Shown: in pieces, positions 33,118-46,826 of the stretch
How the letters are laid out: each line of letters begins with the position of its first letter
Numbering within the stretch: the stretch's first letter is position 1
NCBI GenBank assembly: GCA_013176395.1
Contig: JABMLP010000016.1
Span: 868,001-932,000, forward strand
Length of the DNA: 64,000 nt
DNA from: Venturia oleaginea
Taxonomy: Eukaryota; Ascomycota; Dothideomycetes; Venturiales; Venturiaceae
Direction of reading: 5' to 3'
The notes under the pieces: model-generated
Seen by the model: the letters and a program-made list of their open reading frames with translations, nothing else
Database searches by the model: none
Told to the model about the DNA's origin: nothing
Position numbers and translations under genes: made by a program

Positions 33118-36100
33118 TTATTGTGCAATGGATGGTTTGGCACCGGATCTATCGTCTTTGCCACCTCCAATGCGGCGCTCAGCGTCTTTCATTTCTTCTT
33201 GGGTGGGATTGGGATTGTCCTTTTTCATATCGGGTGTGTATGCTTCGTGTTCAGGGTGATGGCCTACGGACATCCCGACCCGGATCTGGAGTTGAAATTA
33301 GTAAATTGGCTCAAGTGAGAAGTGAAAGGAACGTACCAAAGTCTCCAGTGCACTATTCGAGTTGTCCACCAAATCATCGTCCCAAACCAGTTTGCCAGGC
33401 TCGAACAGGAGGAGAATTGTGCTTCCACCTACAAAATCATGGTTAGCGTTGCATCAGTTCGTCAGAAGTTGGTAACTTACCAAACTTGAAATAGCCAAGC
33501 TCCTCCGCTCTCGACACAAGCTCGCCTGTCTTTCGTGTAATAACCGTACTTCCAACCATCATGGCCCCTACACATATCACCATGACTCGGCCATGTGCGA
33601 CCGAGTCAATTGGTACGATATATCTGATATTCTCGCCGTAGACATCTAATGCTGACCGGATGGCCATTGGATTGACAGTGTAGTACTCCCCTTGTATTAG
33701 CTTTGGCTCGTCTATAATACCATCCACTGGAATGTGGAAGCGATGGTAGTCCTGCGGCGCAAGACGGAAGATACCAAGGGCTCCACCATGGTATCGCTTG
33801 GCGTCCTCGGGATAGGCGTCTCCCAAGAGCCGCTCCACAGTGAACTCTCTACCTTTGACCCAAATAGACTGTGCCGATTCAAGGGTATTGAAAACCACTG
33901 AGCGGCAATCTGCGGGCGATGTGACGACTTCGGGCCTGTCTGGAGCTGAACATGGTCTGGCACCCGGCTTCAATGCACGATAGAAGAATTCATTGAAGTT
34001 CTTGAAGCTGTCCATTGGAAGTAGAACCTCAGACATGTCAAGTTGATGGAATTGAACGAACGATGCGATCTCGGCAGCAGATGCGGGATCGTCAAACTTG
34101 GAACCTTGCTTGACGCTCAAGGACTTGAGGAGTTTCTTGACTGTAATAACATTAACTCTTTGCAAATCAGGGACGGGCTGTGGGCAGCAAATCACTCACT
34201 CCGCTTAGTCTCCATTCTGCTTGACTTCATACCCTTGTACAGCAGGCGAATCCCAAGTCGAACATACACGCTCATGCGCTCCTCGTTGATCTGGCCCGTG
34301 ATGCGGTCCTGAACAAGAATGTTGGCAGAGTTAGCACCCAGCTTGTAACCGCCGTAGCCAATCTTAGTGATGACCTTGGAGTACCACTTGCGTTGCGCTT
34401 GGCTTGATGTGACGAAGCCAGCCATGACGATGTTGTTTACCTGTCTCCAATCTTGACTGGCACAAGTCGCGACATGTGTAATAATGTCAGCATCTGTCTT
34501 TTTGTTGAGACGAGGTTGATGGCAGATCGGGCACTCTCGGATCTCTATAACGTGTTCCTCGCCTCGGTCGTCGGCGAGATCGTTTTGTTCTGCATTTTCG
34601 TCGCCCTCTTTCCCATGATCCGGTGGCTGTATCACTCCTGTTGATAAAAGTGAGCGTGAGTTGGCCGGAGTTTGAGCTCCAGATTCAAGACCTGGCGTCG
34701 AATTCCCAGAAGCCTCGCCATTTTCCAGGGTGGCCGAACTCGCATATCCAGTACTGATGCCACTTGCATTTTCGCTTCCACCCAAGACTGACGGTCTCCA
34801 GTGAGATTTTTTGGCAGTTTGCTGTAATTGGTCTTCCAAGCATATGACAGCCTCATCAAAAGTCAATGAGGGCATTTCTCCAGTATACTCATGCCCAAAG
34901 CGTTTGAAGAAGCCGTCAATGGTCGTCTCATGCAGCGTTGATCCCAAAGTGTCAAGCATCGTGACCAATTCAATCTTGTCAATCCTGCCACTTTCATCGG
35001 CATCGTACTGCTTCAGCATAGCACGCCAGAATTGCTGACGAAGGGCTTTGTAGTCCATATATTTTGCTCGGATGAACAGGGTCGGTTTGTGTTTTCCTTC
35101 CCATCGATCTTTGTTCTTCAGTTCCAAGGGGATGATATAGGACTTGAGACTTGGATCGAGGTCTTCATTCACGGTGATAGGAGCCATGTCCTGAGGCATA
35201 GATGGCTTTCTTGTTGGGGCAGACGATGGAGTACTAGTAGGAGCAGGTCCATGATTGGGAGCTATATAGTCATCCTGTTGCAGATTTGGAGATAGCGAGG
35301 GAGAAGATGCGTCCCGGCTCAACGAAGGTTTACCATTTTTGGAAAGGCTTTGGGAAGATGCTGATCGTGACATAGGCAGTCTGAAGCGTGATCGTTTTGC
35401 CTCTGAATTTGAACCAATGGTGAGGTCTTGAATCTCTGGGAGGTTGTACAGGCCATTCTCAGGATCGGCTTCAGGGGCAGTATTGACCGCGTTCTCGAGC
35501 GCAAAATTGGCAGAGCCAACATAGTCGTTGCCAGAAAGTTTATCGCGGTCCACCACGGAAAAGTTGAGAGAGTAGTTGATTTCATGCTTCATAACTTGGA
35601 AGACCAGCTTTTCATCGTATACGGGATTGAGATTATGGCGGACTACACGGGTGCGAAAGGTCTTTTTCCCAAGAGAGGTAACCACAAATGGATCCATATC
35701 GAAACCAGTGCGAAGAGCTGTACAGGTGGGTCAGCTTTATTGACCTATGAAATGATGCCATGAACGTACCATTCTTTTCTGGAGGCAAATCTGTGATTTT
35801 CTGTACCTCAACGAACAACACACCCGCCACGTCTGTTGCGCCAGAGAATTCATAACCATGTTTCTTTGCCTTCTTTTTCAATCGCGCCAATCGCAGTTTG
35901 TTCTTCATCTTCCTTGAGCCCCCGGAAGTCTTGCCCTCGTCTGCCTCGTCAGTATTCTCTTCTTGATCGTCTTCGTCTTCGTCATCATCATCATCTTGAT
36001 CACCACTCTCCAGCCTCTCAAGGCGTTCATCCTCTGCCTCGTCCGCATCTGGACTGCCATTGCCACCACAAATCACCGCCAACTTTTGTAGAATCTGCTG

Positions 36101-36992
36101 CGGGGTAGATGAGGGACTGGTCGGATCGAGAAGGGTGAATTGGAGTTGAATAGCCCCAGTGACAGACCCAGACTTCTTTCCGTTTCGTTTCGACTGTAGT
36201 GGGTACCATTTGGGCTATAAGCTTGTGTCAGTAGAGGGGCAAAACAGTGAGCATTGGTTCGCAGGCAAGTAATTCGTGCCCTTGCAGTACGCCCGCCGGA
36301 AGTAGCTCGTAGTCTTTCAATGTAGCTCATTCTTTGGCAACTTCTCATGAAGAAAATGGCACAAATTGTACGACACGAATCTCGAGTTGCAAGACTGCTG
36401 CCTTAGACCTGGCTTCGCGAACCGTGCAGTAAAAATGGCAGTAGCTTCGTACCTCTTGAGTGGTGCTCTGATTTGCAAATATGTCCTCAACAGATACCTC
36501 AAACTCGCCCATATAGTCCTTCCCAAATCTGTCTTTGTCCCAGCAACAAGCATGGAGAACGAGGCTCTGTTCGGCTGCAATAGGCATATCGATAGATTGG
36601 TCCCATACTGGATTGAGGGTTTTGTTTATGGTGGAGGTGGCTTCCTTTGCGTCGCCAAGGGTGAGAACGAGGTACTGGGCATTGCTGTCAGAAGGATTCT
36701 TTGTTGTGCTATGTAGCTGTAACTATCACCTACAGGATCGCTCATCCCATTTCTGTCTTTCGCAGCAAGGTCCCTGCCCTAGAACTGGTGTAAGTGCCAA
36801 TTACTCTCCCCAATGCGCCAGACCAACCTTGATCACCCTCACTCGCAGTACCAGATTCGTAGCTTTGTCGGCCATGGTGTTGCTGTATGATTTCGGAGAA
36901 GAGCTGCGGCTTAGTGAACTTGGCGACTCGGCACCTCCCTTCAAGCGCCCTGGTAGGCCGCTGAGGCGGCTGGGTAGGGATGGTCGTGGCAT
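33118..36992 (-). CDS. PSD2: Phosphatidylserine decarboxylase, C2-domain (PSD2) type
   Basis: Eight exons, 36992-36828, 36778-36734, 36674-36453, 36214-35770, 35717-34200, 34140-33481, 33428-33337 and 33285-33118, give 1104 residues, near the normal length. Two C2 domains occur: the first around NLVLRVRVIKGRDLAAKDRN and GMSDPYLVLTLGDAKE, the second around VLFVEVQKITDLPPEKN and FDMDPFVVTSLGKKT, separated by an acidic linker (DDDDDEDEDDQEE). Next come an EF-hand loop, DADESGRIDKIE, and a CPICHQPRL...HVATC element. The catalytic domain includes FNEFFYRALKPGARP and VGSTVITRKTGE, ending with the self-cleavage motif GGST (split by an intron). Cleavage before that Ser yields the pyruvoyl group. The enzyme makes phosphatidylethanolamine in Golgi/endosome membranes. 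The fourth exon is reached through a 238-nt intron, the least certain junction; M40 is an alternative start. Confidence 0.93.
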
Positions 36993-38577
36993 TTCGGTCG
37001 CAAATGCGCTTTACGTAGCTATACAACGGCAGATATAACGAGAAATGATCAGCATGGCAAACAGGATTCCTGGTTCGAAGGGGGCCATGAACAGGATCGG
37101 CCTGAGAATTGCGAGTGATACAAGCTTGTCTGACGAAATATCATGAAAGGGAGGATTGGGTCTTGACTCTCGAGAATAGAGGGAAAGCTGGAGACTCGAT
37201 TCAACTTGATGGAGCTGAAGCAACAAGGTATAGTACACTCTGCCAAGGCCGCAGCCGCATCGATAAACAGAACTACCGTTGGGGTCTATTCCTGCTATCT
37301 CAGCATGTTCCACAGTTCCACGGCCACAGCCAGGATTGAGGATGACCACCAAGACTATTCAACTTCTTCCTCACCAACGATCCCGAATTCAGTCACTTCA
37401 CTTGGAGACAATACTTTGACTGCTAGGGAGATCGAGAAGGCAACGTTTGTAGTGCCCAACATGTACCTGTCAGAAACGTCCATCAACGTCTGCCCTACCC
37501 TTCTATCCACTTCTACCGCTACCCGAAGGGCATCGTGTTCGAATTGAAATGCTTGGTTGGCCATTGGTCACTTGGCTTGCTTCGTTTACGTCTGTACTAA
37601 AGTTTGCCAATGCCAAACGACCTCGGACAACCATCGAGCTGTCACCTGTTGATGCGCCATTTCTCCATCGCATCCGATAGACTCCCTTCCAGCCGACACA
37701 ATTCATCTACAGTCCTTGTGGAGGCCGTTTCCGGTTTTATTCAAGAACCACACGACGCGATCTGTCCTTTTCATGCCCATGGAGCTTTTAGCATGTGGCC
37801 GGGCCGTTTCTCGTCGTTGCACGAACGATACTCAGTACCACGACGACCGTTTCCAATTCCAGCGTTGGCTCTGGAGAAAACAGTTTGAAGCAAAGTCCGT
37901 CAGCCGGTTATCCGTTTGCTAGTCCACAGCGTGGAGCAGCCTCGTTCCACAGTCTCCACTCTAGATCCAGTCTGTCGGAGCAGCCTCGATGGAGAGAATT
38001 TTCATTCAAATTCTCAAAACGACAAGTCTCTGACCAACGTCACCTTCCTCGCGTCCCGTGTCAGAGGCCCGCGACCAAATCTGGCATATCTGCAACGCAA
38101 GAGCCGTGAACACGAATTTACAATTGTATGTTGAGAGAACATGTTTCCGAGCGGAGTACCACGTGAATTGGGACATCCTCCATTTCCGCTCAATATGTTC
38201 CTCCAATCAGCGAATATGTTGTAAAGAGTGGTAGGAAACCAGATCAACGTTCGCAAAATATGACAACCACACACAAAAGTGTTTCGGAATGAAGGTATCA
38301 TAGCAAGGTTTAAAGAGAGTTTGTAGAAATATTCTGACTGTAGTTCTTGCACTCTATCGCAAGTGCGACTCTTCTTGGGTATCTGCTAAAAGCACCTTCA
38401 ATAACCCGCGATGAATCTACCCAACGCCTCAGTATCCATTTAGGCTTCCTCAAAGACAGACCTCTGGCCATCCGCACACCATCAAATCCCACGTCTGTGT
38501 CCTTCATCAGCCCCTCCGCAGCTCTTTTGAATAGACTAACTGTCTTTGTCTCCATCCATGTCATCCGCCGACTTCTT
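36993..38577. other. Intergenic, 1.6 kb
   Basis: PSD2 promoter and the 3' flank of the VFG-motif gene. Frames on both strands are short and without motifs. Nothing recognisable. Confidence 0.5.
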
Positions 38578-40373
38578 TCAAACTCCAGGTTGTTTGCCAA
38601 AGACAAATGCTTCCTCTGGCTCCGAGGCGATGATCTTTGGCTCGGTCTCTGTGACTGTAATTGTGGTTTCGGCTTTGGTCTTGGGCTCACTCTTCTTTCG
38701 ATTCTCTGACTGCCGCCCGAAGACAAAGGGTTCTTCCTCGTTTGTGGTCTGTACAGTGGCGATGTTTCTCGCATCCGCCTCCTTAGGAACCAGGTGCTGC
38801 TGATTGGAGTTCAAGGGCTCTTGCTGGAGGGCGTCAGACCTCTGATGGCGACCCTGCGTGGCCGTCGCTTGTTGCTGACCGAAAACATAGGGCTCTACTT
38901 CCTCGCTGGGATTGATCCTCTGCCGACCGACTCTTGTGGTCGTCTTTGTGCTAGGGTCGGTGGCGACGACTTTCTCGGTGGTGGCTTTCTTAGAGGCGAA
39001 CTTGCTGGTACCATCCTCTTTCATCATCATTGCGCGCTCCTGGCCAAAGACGTAGTCCGAGGCGAGGTCTTCTCGCTTAACGATGTGAATCTCTACAAGG
39101 TCGTCGTCGTTCTTCCAGCTGACGGACTTCCGTGGTTTGCGCTCCCGCTTTTTGCCTTTCCCTCCACCATCCTCCATCTCGCCGTCACTATCCCCTTCAT
39201 CATCATTTTCCTCAGCATCAGCATCAATCTCTCCATCATCACCCATCTCATCACCCATCTGGTCATCCTGTTCAACACTCGATCCATCTCCGTCGTCATC
39301 GTCCTCGCTACAGAGGCTATCACTATCCTCACTCTCACCCCTCTCATCCCCATCAAATACCTCCTCGTCCACTTCATCCATTTCATCTATTTCATCCTCT
39401 GACCCACACCCCTCACACTCATCATCACTATCCTCCCCAAAACAAAACCCACACGCCTCCTCCTCTTTAAACATAGCCAACCTCTCCTTCACCTCAAACA
39501 TCCCCTTATTCAACCTCGTATTCTTCTTCAACTCGCGATTCGCATGGCGTCGCTCCTTCCTTGACTCAGCCCAGCCGAAAAGGAATTCCACGCCCTCGTC
39601 TGAAGATGTGGGGGAGGATGAATTGAAGTCAGAGGTTGAGCTTGCTGTTGGTAACGAAAGGGAATCTACCAGCAACGAGTCGGAACTCAACAGGATCGTA
39701 CTGCGCTCTGATACGGCGGTGGTTCTCAAGGTGAGGCTTTCGTCCGTGGTGGTACTGTATGCGCTGTCTTTGAGAACGGTGGCCATGGGCGTAACGATAG
39801 GCATAGCATGAACATCCAAGAGCGCGGAGCAGGTGTAATTGATAAATTCAAGCGCATCGGCCCATGAACGATAACAATCCGAGTCTAAACACGACATCTC
39901 GATTACCGGCGTATGTGAAATCTGAAGTACGCGAAACTTGGTGCAGGCGCGATAATCGCCCGTTCTCGTGGTTGCGAACGTATGTGCTTGAGTAATATGT
40001 GCTCGTGTTTGTATCTTCCCTGCGCTGAGTGCATAAATGGTGAGCGGCGCGCTCGCTGAAATTGAATCAATAAAGTGTTTGCTTGTAAAGTGATGTGTTA
40101 CGTCAGAGGCTAATATGAAGACGGGTTCCATGGAAGTGTTGGCAATCTTAGTGAGGTCGGAAGGAACGGCAGTATTCCATTCAGTTCCAAGTGCGACTGT
40201 ATCGGCAAACAGCGCCAGTGCCAAGAACTCACGATGGGCTTGTCGGACTTTGTGTAATGCGGTTGAGATTGGGGTTTTGTCGCCAGCGTTTATTTTCTAG
40301 ACGTAGAATTAACGATATAACGAGGCGCATTCGGGTCGATGGGGTTGAGGGACGATTTTTGTGGCTGGAACAT
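38578..40373 (-). CDS. Acidic protein with four VFG motifs, probable frameshift near start
   Basis: The main open frame covers 40298-38578. Its N-terminal part is an ordered domain (EPVFILASDVTHHFTSKHF, later VLQISHTPVIEMSCLDSDCY). A Ser/Thr-rich linker is followed by a long Asp/Glu run and a C-terminus with four spaced motifs: DYVFGQ, PYVFGQ, PFVFGR and AFVFGK, roughly 55, 54 and 40 residues apart. Upstream, an ATG at 40373 opens a second frame, MFQPQKSSLNPIDPNAPRYI, which reads on into SRK and stops. One missing base in the A4 run at 40293-40296 would join it to KINAGDKTPISTALHKVRQ. No intron can explain the change. It is either a real frameshift or a sequence error. The function is unknown. 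Confidence 0.65.
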
Positions 40374-40448
40374 TGTCTTAGCCGTGTAAATTGCGAAAAG
40401 CGCATGCGAGAAGGAATTGTTCTGGCGATACAAGTTGAAATTATGTGT

Positions 40449-42013
40449 TTACGTTGATGGCAATATTCGATAGCGGGTCAGCTCGAAGTTGGGATTCGTG
40501 TCAGAAGATGATCGGTCTACAGCAAGCGTCTGAAAAAGAAAACGACTATTCAGCTCCAACGGTCGGCTAGACTATTTTCATTTGCTAAAGTGGTACCTGA
40601 ACAGTCTCGAGCACATCCTCGATTATCTCTTCCACCGTGATACCATCTAGAAGCTCTGCAACGGCTTCCACGGAACTACCCCACTGCGTACTTCTTTCAT
40701 TTTCTGGCGTAGTGATCACAAGCCTATGAGGATATATTTTGCGGGCTGCGAGGGCCACCAGTGAGGGCGTAACATAATCGATTCCGTGAAGTGGTGCAAG
40801 CGCACTGCAGTTTGTTAGTAAAGTTCGATATAGGCTGCTTCAAGTACTCATACTTCACCAAAGCATACAGATGACGAGTTGCCAGAGCAGACACACCGCT
40901 TGCGACTGCTCGATGCATCCGTGTGAACACTATGATGTCATGCAAGTAGGATCGCACATCTGAGCCGAGTCGGACTTTGGATGCGAGTAGAATCAAGGTC
41001 TCGATATCCTGGAGAGGCAAAATGTTAGCAGGGCTAGAAGAAATCATCACAACATGGGAGGAGCGTTACCTCGTTAGTAATTGCGACGCTCGAAGTAGGG
41101 ATCTTGTGTTCTCCAAATCTGCCAGGAGTAGCTGGTGGCGATCGGATCACAGATCCCGTAGACGAGGCATCGTCACTGAATGTATGGTCATTGCCATCTT
41201 CTGAGTCGTCGTTGATATCATGGGAGTGCGAGATAGCGAGGTGGTCATTCTGTGATGAATGTCAGTCAATGGAATGTATATTTTCTCCCTGCGTCAATTA
41301 CCAAATGCTTCACAAGCCTCTTAGGGTGTGCTGTACTTAATAAAGTGACAAACAGAAACCGCTCAGGCGCAACATGTAAGGCAGTTCGCGTGAAAATCCG
41401 CTTGCCTCGAAGTAACTGAGTAAATGTTAGCTGGTTCGAGAGAGTTTCGGTTCATCATTACTGACTTCTAATACCTGGATTTGTACTTCATTAGTCGTAA
41501 GATTCAGATTTTTGGCGACAATGATATCCGCTATCCGGCCATCCTCAAGGCGTTCAGAAGTTTGCCGTGCTGAGCGTCTACGTTCTTGGGCATCTGAGGA
41601 AAAGAAAGAGTCCTTCCGAAGTCAGCAATGGTAGTGATTTTAAGGCAGATTAACTATTCACCTCAGCTCGACGGAAAGTGGGTAGCCCTGGGACGGGAGT
41701 GAGTGTGTCTTCATTGTTGGCTTGTATCAAAATGCTGCTGCCAAAGTCGTCCACGGTCGTCTCTTCTGAGCAATCGACCACGGCATATGAGAGACCAAAG
41801 GTTTTGTTGGCAATCTGAAGCGCGTGAGATTCAGTTAAGACTGTTTTAAGTATTGCCTCATACCAGACCAATCTCTTGCTCAACATTCTCAAGTTCGTCC
41901 TCATCCGCCTCGATGATACAATGTTCCTGGGTTATGAAGCAAAGTAAGGCAGCGAGCTCGATATCGCCGAGCTCCTGGACTTTACTGACTAGCCTGCTAG
42001 TTTCATCTTCCAT
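40449..42013 (-). CDS. Mg-chelatase/MoxR-like protein of filamentous fungi
   Basis: Eight exons, 42013-41864, 41814-41662, 41612-41466, 41415-41302, 41249-41070, 41008-40854, 40804-40597 and 40529-40449, give 395 residues; every intron is 49-67 nt. The N-terminus is MEDETSRLVSKVQELGDIEL. The middle has LQ-type helices (IQVLELLRGKRIFTRTALHV) and an acidic loop (DINDDSEDGNDHTFSDD). The C-terminal lid-like region reads DIETLILLASKVRLGSDVRS, then YLHDIIVFTRMHRAVASGVS and LVALAARKIYPHRLVI, resembling the MoxR/Mg-chelatase AAA+ lid. No Walker A motif is visible, so ATPase activity is doubtful. The third donor was chosen at GTCAGT to keep VLELLRGKR; GTATTA nine bases earlier is the alternative. The role is unknown. 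Confidence 0.8.
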
Positions 42014-43814
42014 TGAACTCTTGGGCGATGATTGCTGGTGGGATTGAAGAGTGGTGGAGGTGGTGATGCTGCGGGTTAGGGTTCCTAATATCTGCACTTC
42101 TTTCTACGTTTCTCCTAGACAACTACCTCCTCATTCTGCAAACGCAGTCATCATCGCCATCTGGGAGACGACATCTTTATCATCCAGGAGAGGATGATGA
42201 GACTATCTTCTGCACCAATGTGTCATTGCTCGCCTACGAGGCATGGACGAGGAGCTGTTGGCAGTATTTTCATCACACCAGAGGCGACCTTCATTTGCAC
42301 TGGACTTCCACCAAGGAAAAGGACCACAACATGGACGATCGCTGACTTGAAACTCGGTGGCATACGTGGTTTGCTTCCATTCAAACTTTTGTTGTATAAA
42401 TTCTACCACACGCGACCAGAATGCTATGGAATCAGCTTGATGGGGAAAACTCTTCTCAGCAAACAACAGTTGTCGATTGAGACAACGTTCAGGAGCAGTC
42501 CGACATGTCTTTCTTATAAACAACTTTTGCCCCCACAAATAGTGTGAGAAGCGGTGGAAATCATGCACCCCTTCCCGACTGAGAATGACCTGGGAGATGT
42601 TTCTCTCGTCACGACCAAAAGCCGGGTCTAGAGGTACCAAGACCTATTCACTTTTCTCAAGCTGACCATCAGTACCATAGCCCCCAGTTCAGCGTATCAG
42701 CTTCCCATTCATAGACGTGTCTCTCGACCCTACTTGAATACCCCGACTCTAGACCATGCTGTATCTCGTCAGAGCCTTCCACCTCGAAAGGATTAGAACC
42801 TGCCATTGCAATACCAAGCCTCACCACAGTACCTCCGAGCCAACACAACCTAAATGATGCCACCGACTATCAAGTACCGCCCTTAACCTCGCACTTAATT
42901 GTTTCTGAAACTGTAGTATACGAATACCGTACCTCTGGCCCATCCCTAGAGGCAGATAGCTGCCGATACAACGTTGCCAGAGAACAAGTGAATAGACACC
43001 GAAAGCGAGGCAACACACATCACGAGTTTTACCAACATCCCAATTCTTCCAATTCCTCAGAGATCCCAACAACGCCAGGCGTGAAAGGGCATACAGAGAT
43101 GGACTTGTGAAGGTTGACGATGATTGGAGGCATAGAGATCTAGGACACATGTATAGAGCTGAGGAGATGGACCACATACGGAGGGTTAGAACTACGAATA
43201 AAAGGGAAAAACGCATCAGCAGGCAGGAAGCACGAGAGACACGGTAGATCTGGTTATACGAATGATTGCGTCATTCTTTGAGTTGCGGTTCACGAGCAGA
43301 TGATGAATTGGAACTGGTCTTAGGACAATCTGGAAATTAATTCACCTCGTTCACCCTGCTATACTGGGACCTTTCAAGTCCACCTGCCCTGGCATCCAGT
43401 TCGGGCGAGAATATCAAGAGCATGGCAATCTGAAGAAACCTTTACTGGTCGGCATTTTGAACGCTCATTCCCTGGTTCCTATCAGCTGGAAGTAATGCTG
43501 TGAATTTCAGGACCCGCCGTACTTTCTGGCTACCCAAAACTTGGGACAGATATCCAACTCGCAATTCCAACCACAAACCAGAAATCCTGAAGCAGCATCA
43601 GCCGCCAACACCACCAAGATGTCGATTCATCACCCTCGAGGTCAGCTGGCTAATCTGCTTGAGTGGAGAATCAGCAAGCCGCGGAAACCTTGTGTAGCTG
43701 TGCTGAAAGTTTCTGCTCGGAAGAAGCATGACGACTGAAAGACGGGAATGAAGATGAGTGGGGCTGGAATGATTGGAATATTTGCATACTCGATTATTTT
43801 TTCCCGACAATCCC
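42014..43814. other. Intergenic, 1.8 kb
   Basis: This is the promoter of the MoxR-like gene and the 3' flank of the hydantoinase relic. A minus-strand frame at 42203-42640 (with HDFHRFSHYLWGQKLF and FWSRVVEFIQQKFEW) reads like protein but lacks an ATG and may be a gene remnant. The rest shows nothing. Confidence 0.45.
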
Positions 43815-46800
43815 TCATGACTTATACTCTTCGATGACACTTCTCGGTTGCACATGAGTCCCCAAGGGCACATACGCATGGTCAAACCCGAATGCATTTG
43901 GTCCACCAATTTCAATTGCCTTTGGCGTGTCGACCCATCTTGGTGAGCACGTCATACCAATCACCGTCACCTCATACCCATACTTGAACTCGGGTACACC
44001 AATTGCCTTTCCTGAACCGTTGTCGAGCACGGCGATCAAGTCGGGGACCGAAGCGATGATCTTGACTTCGCCGGCATCAGACTCATGCTCAGCATATATG
44101 ATTTCGTTTTTGTAGGGTAATCCGAGATAACCGTCCTCGGCCACTGCTGGAGACTGTTCTGTTGCAGAATCTCCGTGGGCATGGATGGCTCGGATGTGGA
44201 CGATGCCGTAGCTATATCCTTTCGACAGTTCGTTCTCTACTTCGACAATCTTGCCCCTGAATAAGATTTTGGTGGCCTTTGCACCTCCCGTCTCTTCGAG
44301 AATGGAGTCTGCGACTGTAGACAGGCTGTTCGAGAAGCGGCATCTCGCGATGCTCCAGCCTATACGCCAGGCGAGGGAGGTCGTGTTGAGGACTGCATAG
44401 TCTCTCACAGTTTTCGGGCTAGAAGGCGCAAAGGATGTGTTGAGTATCAAATTGGTGTATATTATCTCTATGTCAAGGTAGTGGCATAGAGGTCCTCTTT
44501 TGGCTCAATAGTGAAATTCAACAGGATGCGCCGACTGAGGAGCCCATCTCAGAGCACGCCGCGCGCAAGATGCTGTCGATGAGCTTATCACTAGAAGCTG
44601 CCGTCATGATGATTGTGCTCCCGTCTGCTGAATCGATCGCGCAGAGAACGGAGGGTACGCCGTGGGCGGCACGCGTAGTCTGCCACGCTATAGGGTATGC
44701 GCGGCCCATCCAGTCTCCATCTACCACAGGGTCATCCAAAAACTGTGAGGATCCGAGTAAAAACGGTTCCATGCCGTTGCCTCCACCGATTTCTGATGTA
44801 ATCCCAGCGTCTGCCGTCGTATGACCAAGACATGCCATGAGAGCTTTTGTAGCTGTCACGCCGCTGATGCCTTGTAGTCGTTCTACTCCGACTGCTGGTG
44901 AACCCAGTCCTGCTCCTTCGTAGATGGCATCGCCCTCGTTTAGTGCTGAATAGTCGATTATACGCATGGTATAGCCTTCCCGAAGCATCATAGTTAGTTG
45001 GACCTTTATTGCCGCTGGACTACCTCCACCAGCACACCCTAAGACATAGCACCCATCAGAAAGGTAGGCGATATCCGTCTCGCTCAAGAGCCATTCAGGT
45101 CTGCCACTATCGTTCGAAATTGTTGGGGTATATGTGAACGGATTCGTCACAGCTGTTTCATCAGTGCATGTTTGTTCTTCGACACGGTCCACGACAGGTT
45201 TATCCATGGAATCAGAATCGTCGAGAATTTCGTCATCTTCCGTCCAGATCTGGGCTCTTGTGTCGTAATCACCTACAGCTCTGGCAATCACCCTCACCTT
45301 GTTGGCAATGTATGAAACTGGTAGCTGCTCAACTTCAGTGATTATGATACTGTTTTCAATTGCTCTTGCTGCTTTCGTTCTTTGGACGGCCAGATCTTTC
45401 GCTCTCTTGACAATATCTTTGACTAATTGTGTTTTCGTGTCTTGTATGAAATCTACAACCTCACTCACTTGGGATATCGCAGCGCCAACGGCGTTGGCAA
45501 TATCGTGATAAGGCGGTCGGGTCAGAGACGATGCCCCGACCAAGGTTTCTGGAGCGATGATTGCACCTCCTCCCACAAGGAGTACCGGCATCGGATCAAC
45601 AGAAAGTCTCATCACATCAATCGCGTTTTCCAACATCTGCTTAATGATACCTTGCGACTCTTTCACAATTGTCGGGTCTAAGTGAGCAATGGCCGCCCAC
45701 TCACCAATATCCGCGGCCCCAGCTGCCACGGTGATATCCGTGGCCATCAGCTTGCTCCCACCGAAGACCAAGGCTGCGTTCGTGAGGTCCTTTCCGACCG
45801 ACTCTGGGCCCACACGGCTCTTGTTATCAATTGTTTGTACGATGGACCCGCCGCCAAGTCCGATACTGTGCAGATGTGGCATAGTGTAGTTGATTCTCAC
45901 TCCGGGAGCAATTTCGGAATATGCAGAAGCTTGACGCGGCGCACTAGTTGGTAAGAGAACCCTGATATCAGTCATTGTGCCCCCAATGTCGACCATGATT
46001 GTATCCGATTTTAGACCATCCAGGCCCGCAAGATAGGCTGCACCGCGCATTTGAGTTGGTGGACCCAGAGAAAAATGTACGCATTGGAGGCCGCGCTGCT
46101 ACTGATGCGCTCAATATCGTCCCGTCATTCTGAGTAACAAAGATGGGGCATTGTAGTTTCAATTCCAACATCGCACTTTTGAAAGTCTTGATAGTTTTGC
46201 GGGCAAAGCGTAGGATCGCAGCATTGAGTATAATAGCATTTTCCCGTTCAACAAAGCCAATATTGGAAATGGTGTGACTGCAGACTACCTGCGCCCCTGG
46301 AATCTCTCGAAGTAAAATATCCCGGACCGCATTCTCCTAATGGAATTGCTCGTTCATGGGCGAGAATACGCCCGTCACTACGATCGCACCCACACCGAGT
46401 CGTTTGATCTCTCCCGCGTGCTCGATTACCTGTTTCTCGTCGACGGGAGATTCTTCCCTCCCATCAATATGTAGTCCACCATCGAGGTAGCCAACATATC
46501 CACGTACCATACCAGCCAGATCTGCCGGCCATTCCGCAAGCGGAGGGATCTCACGCAGATGAGACTTGGACAGTATTACGATAGCGACGCGCTGCAGAAG
46601 CCGAGGATTGCGCTCAATCACGGTATAGATGAAGTGAGTGGTGCCCATGGTAACACCGGTTATGCTGGAGGGGTCGACTGCACCATCGGCAATGACATTT
46701 CGTACTGCAGTTATGATTCCGGTCGTTGCATCTGGAGTAGTGGGAGTCTTGTGATATGCGAGAACGCCGCGATGCTTAGAATTGGTTTTTAGGCTGAGGT

Positions 46801-46826
46801 CCATTAGGACTGCGTACGTGTTCGTC

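Noticed and set aside
38578..39060. VFG repeats as a nucleoporin FG domain
   Set aside because: Only four motifs, spaced 40-55 residues in charged text and lacking the dense FG/GLFG pattern of nucleoporins.
38794..39811. Long plus-strand frames with Ser/His/Leu run
   Set aside because: Antisense of the Asp/Glu-rich region of the VFG protein; low-complexity artefact.
43927..45889. Several plus-strand frames across the hydantoinase region
   Set aside because: Short antisense shadows without motifs.
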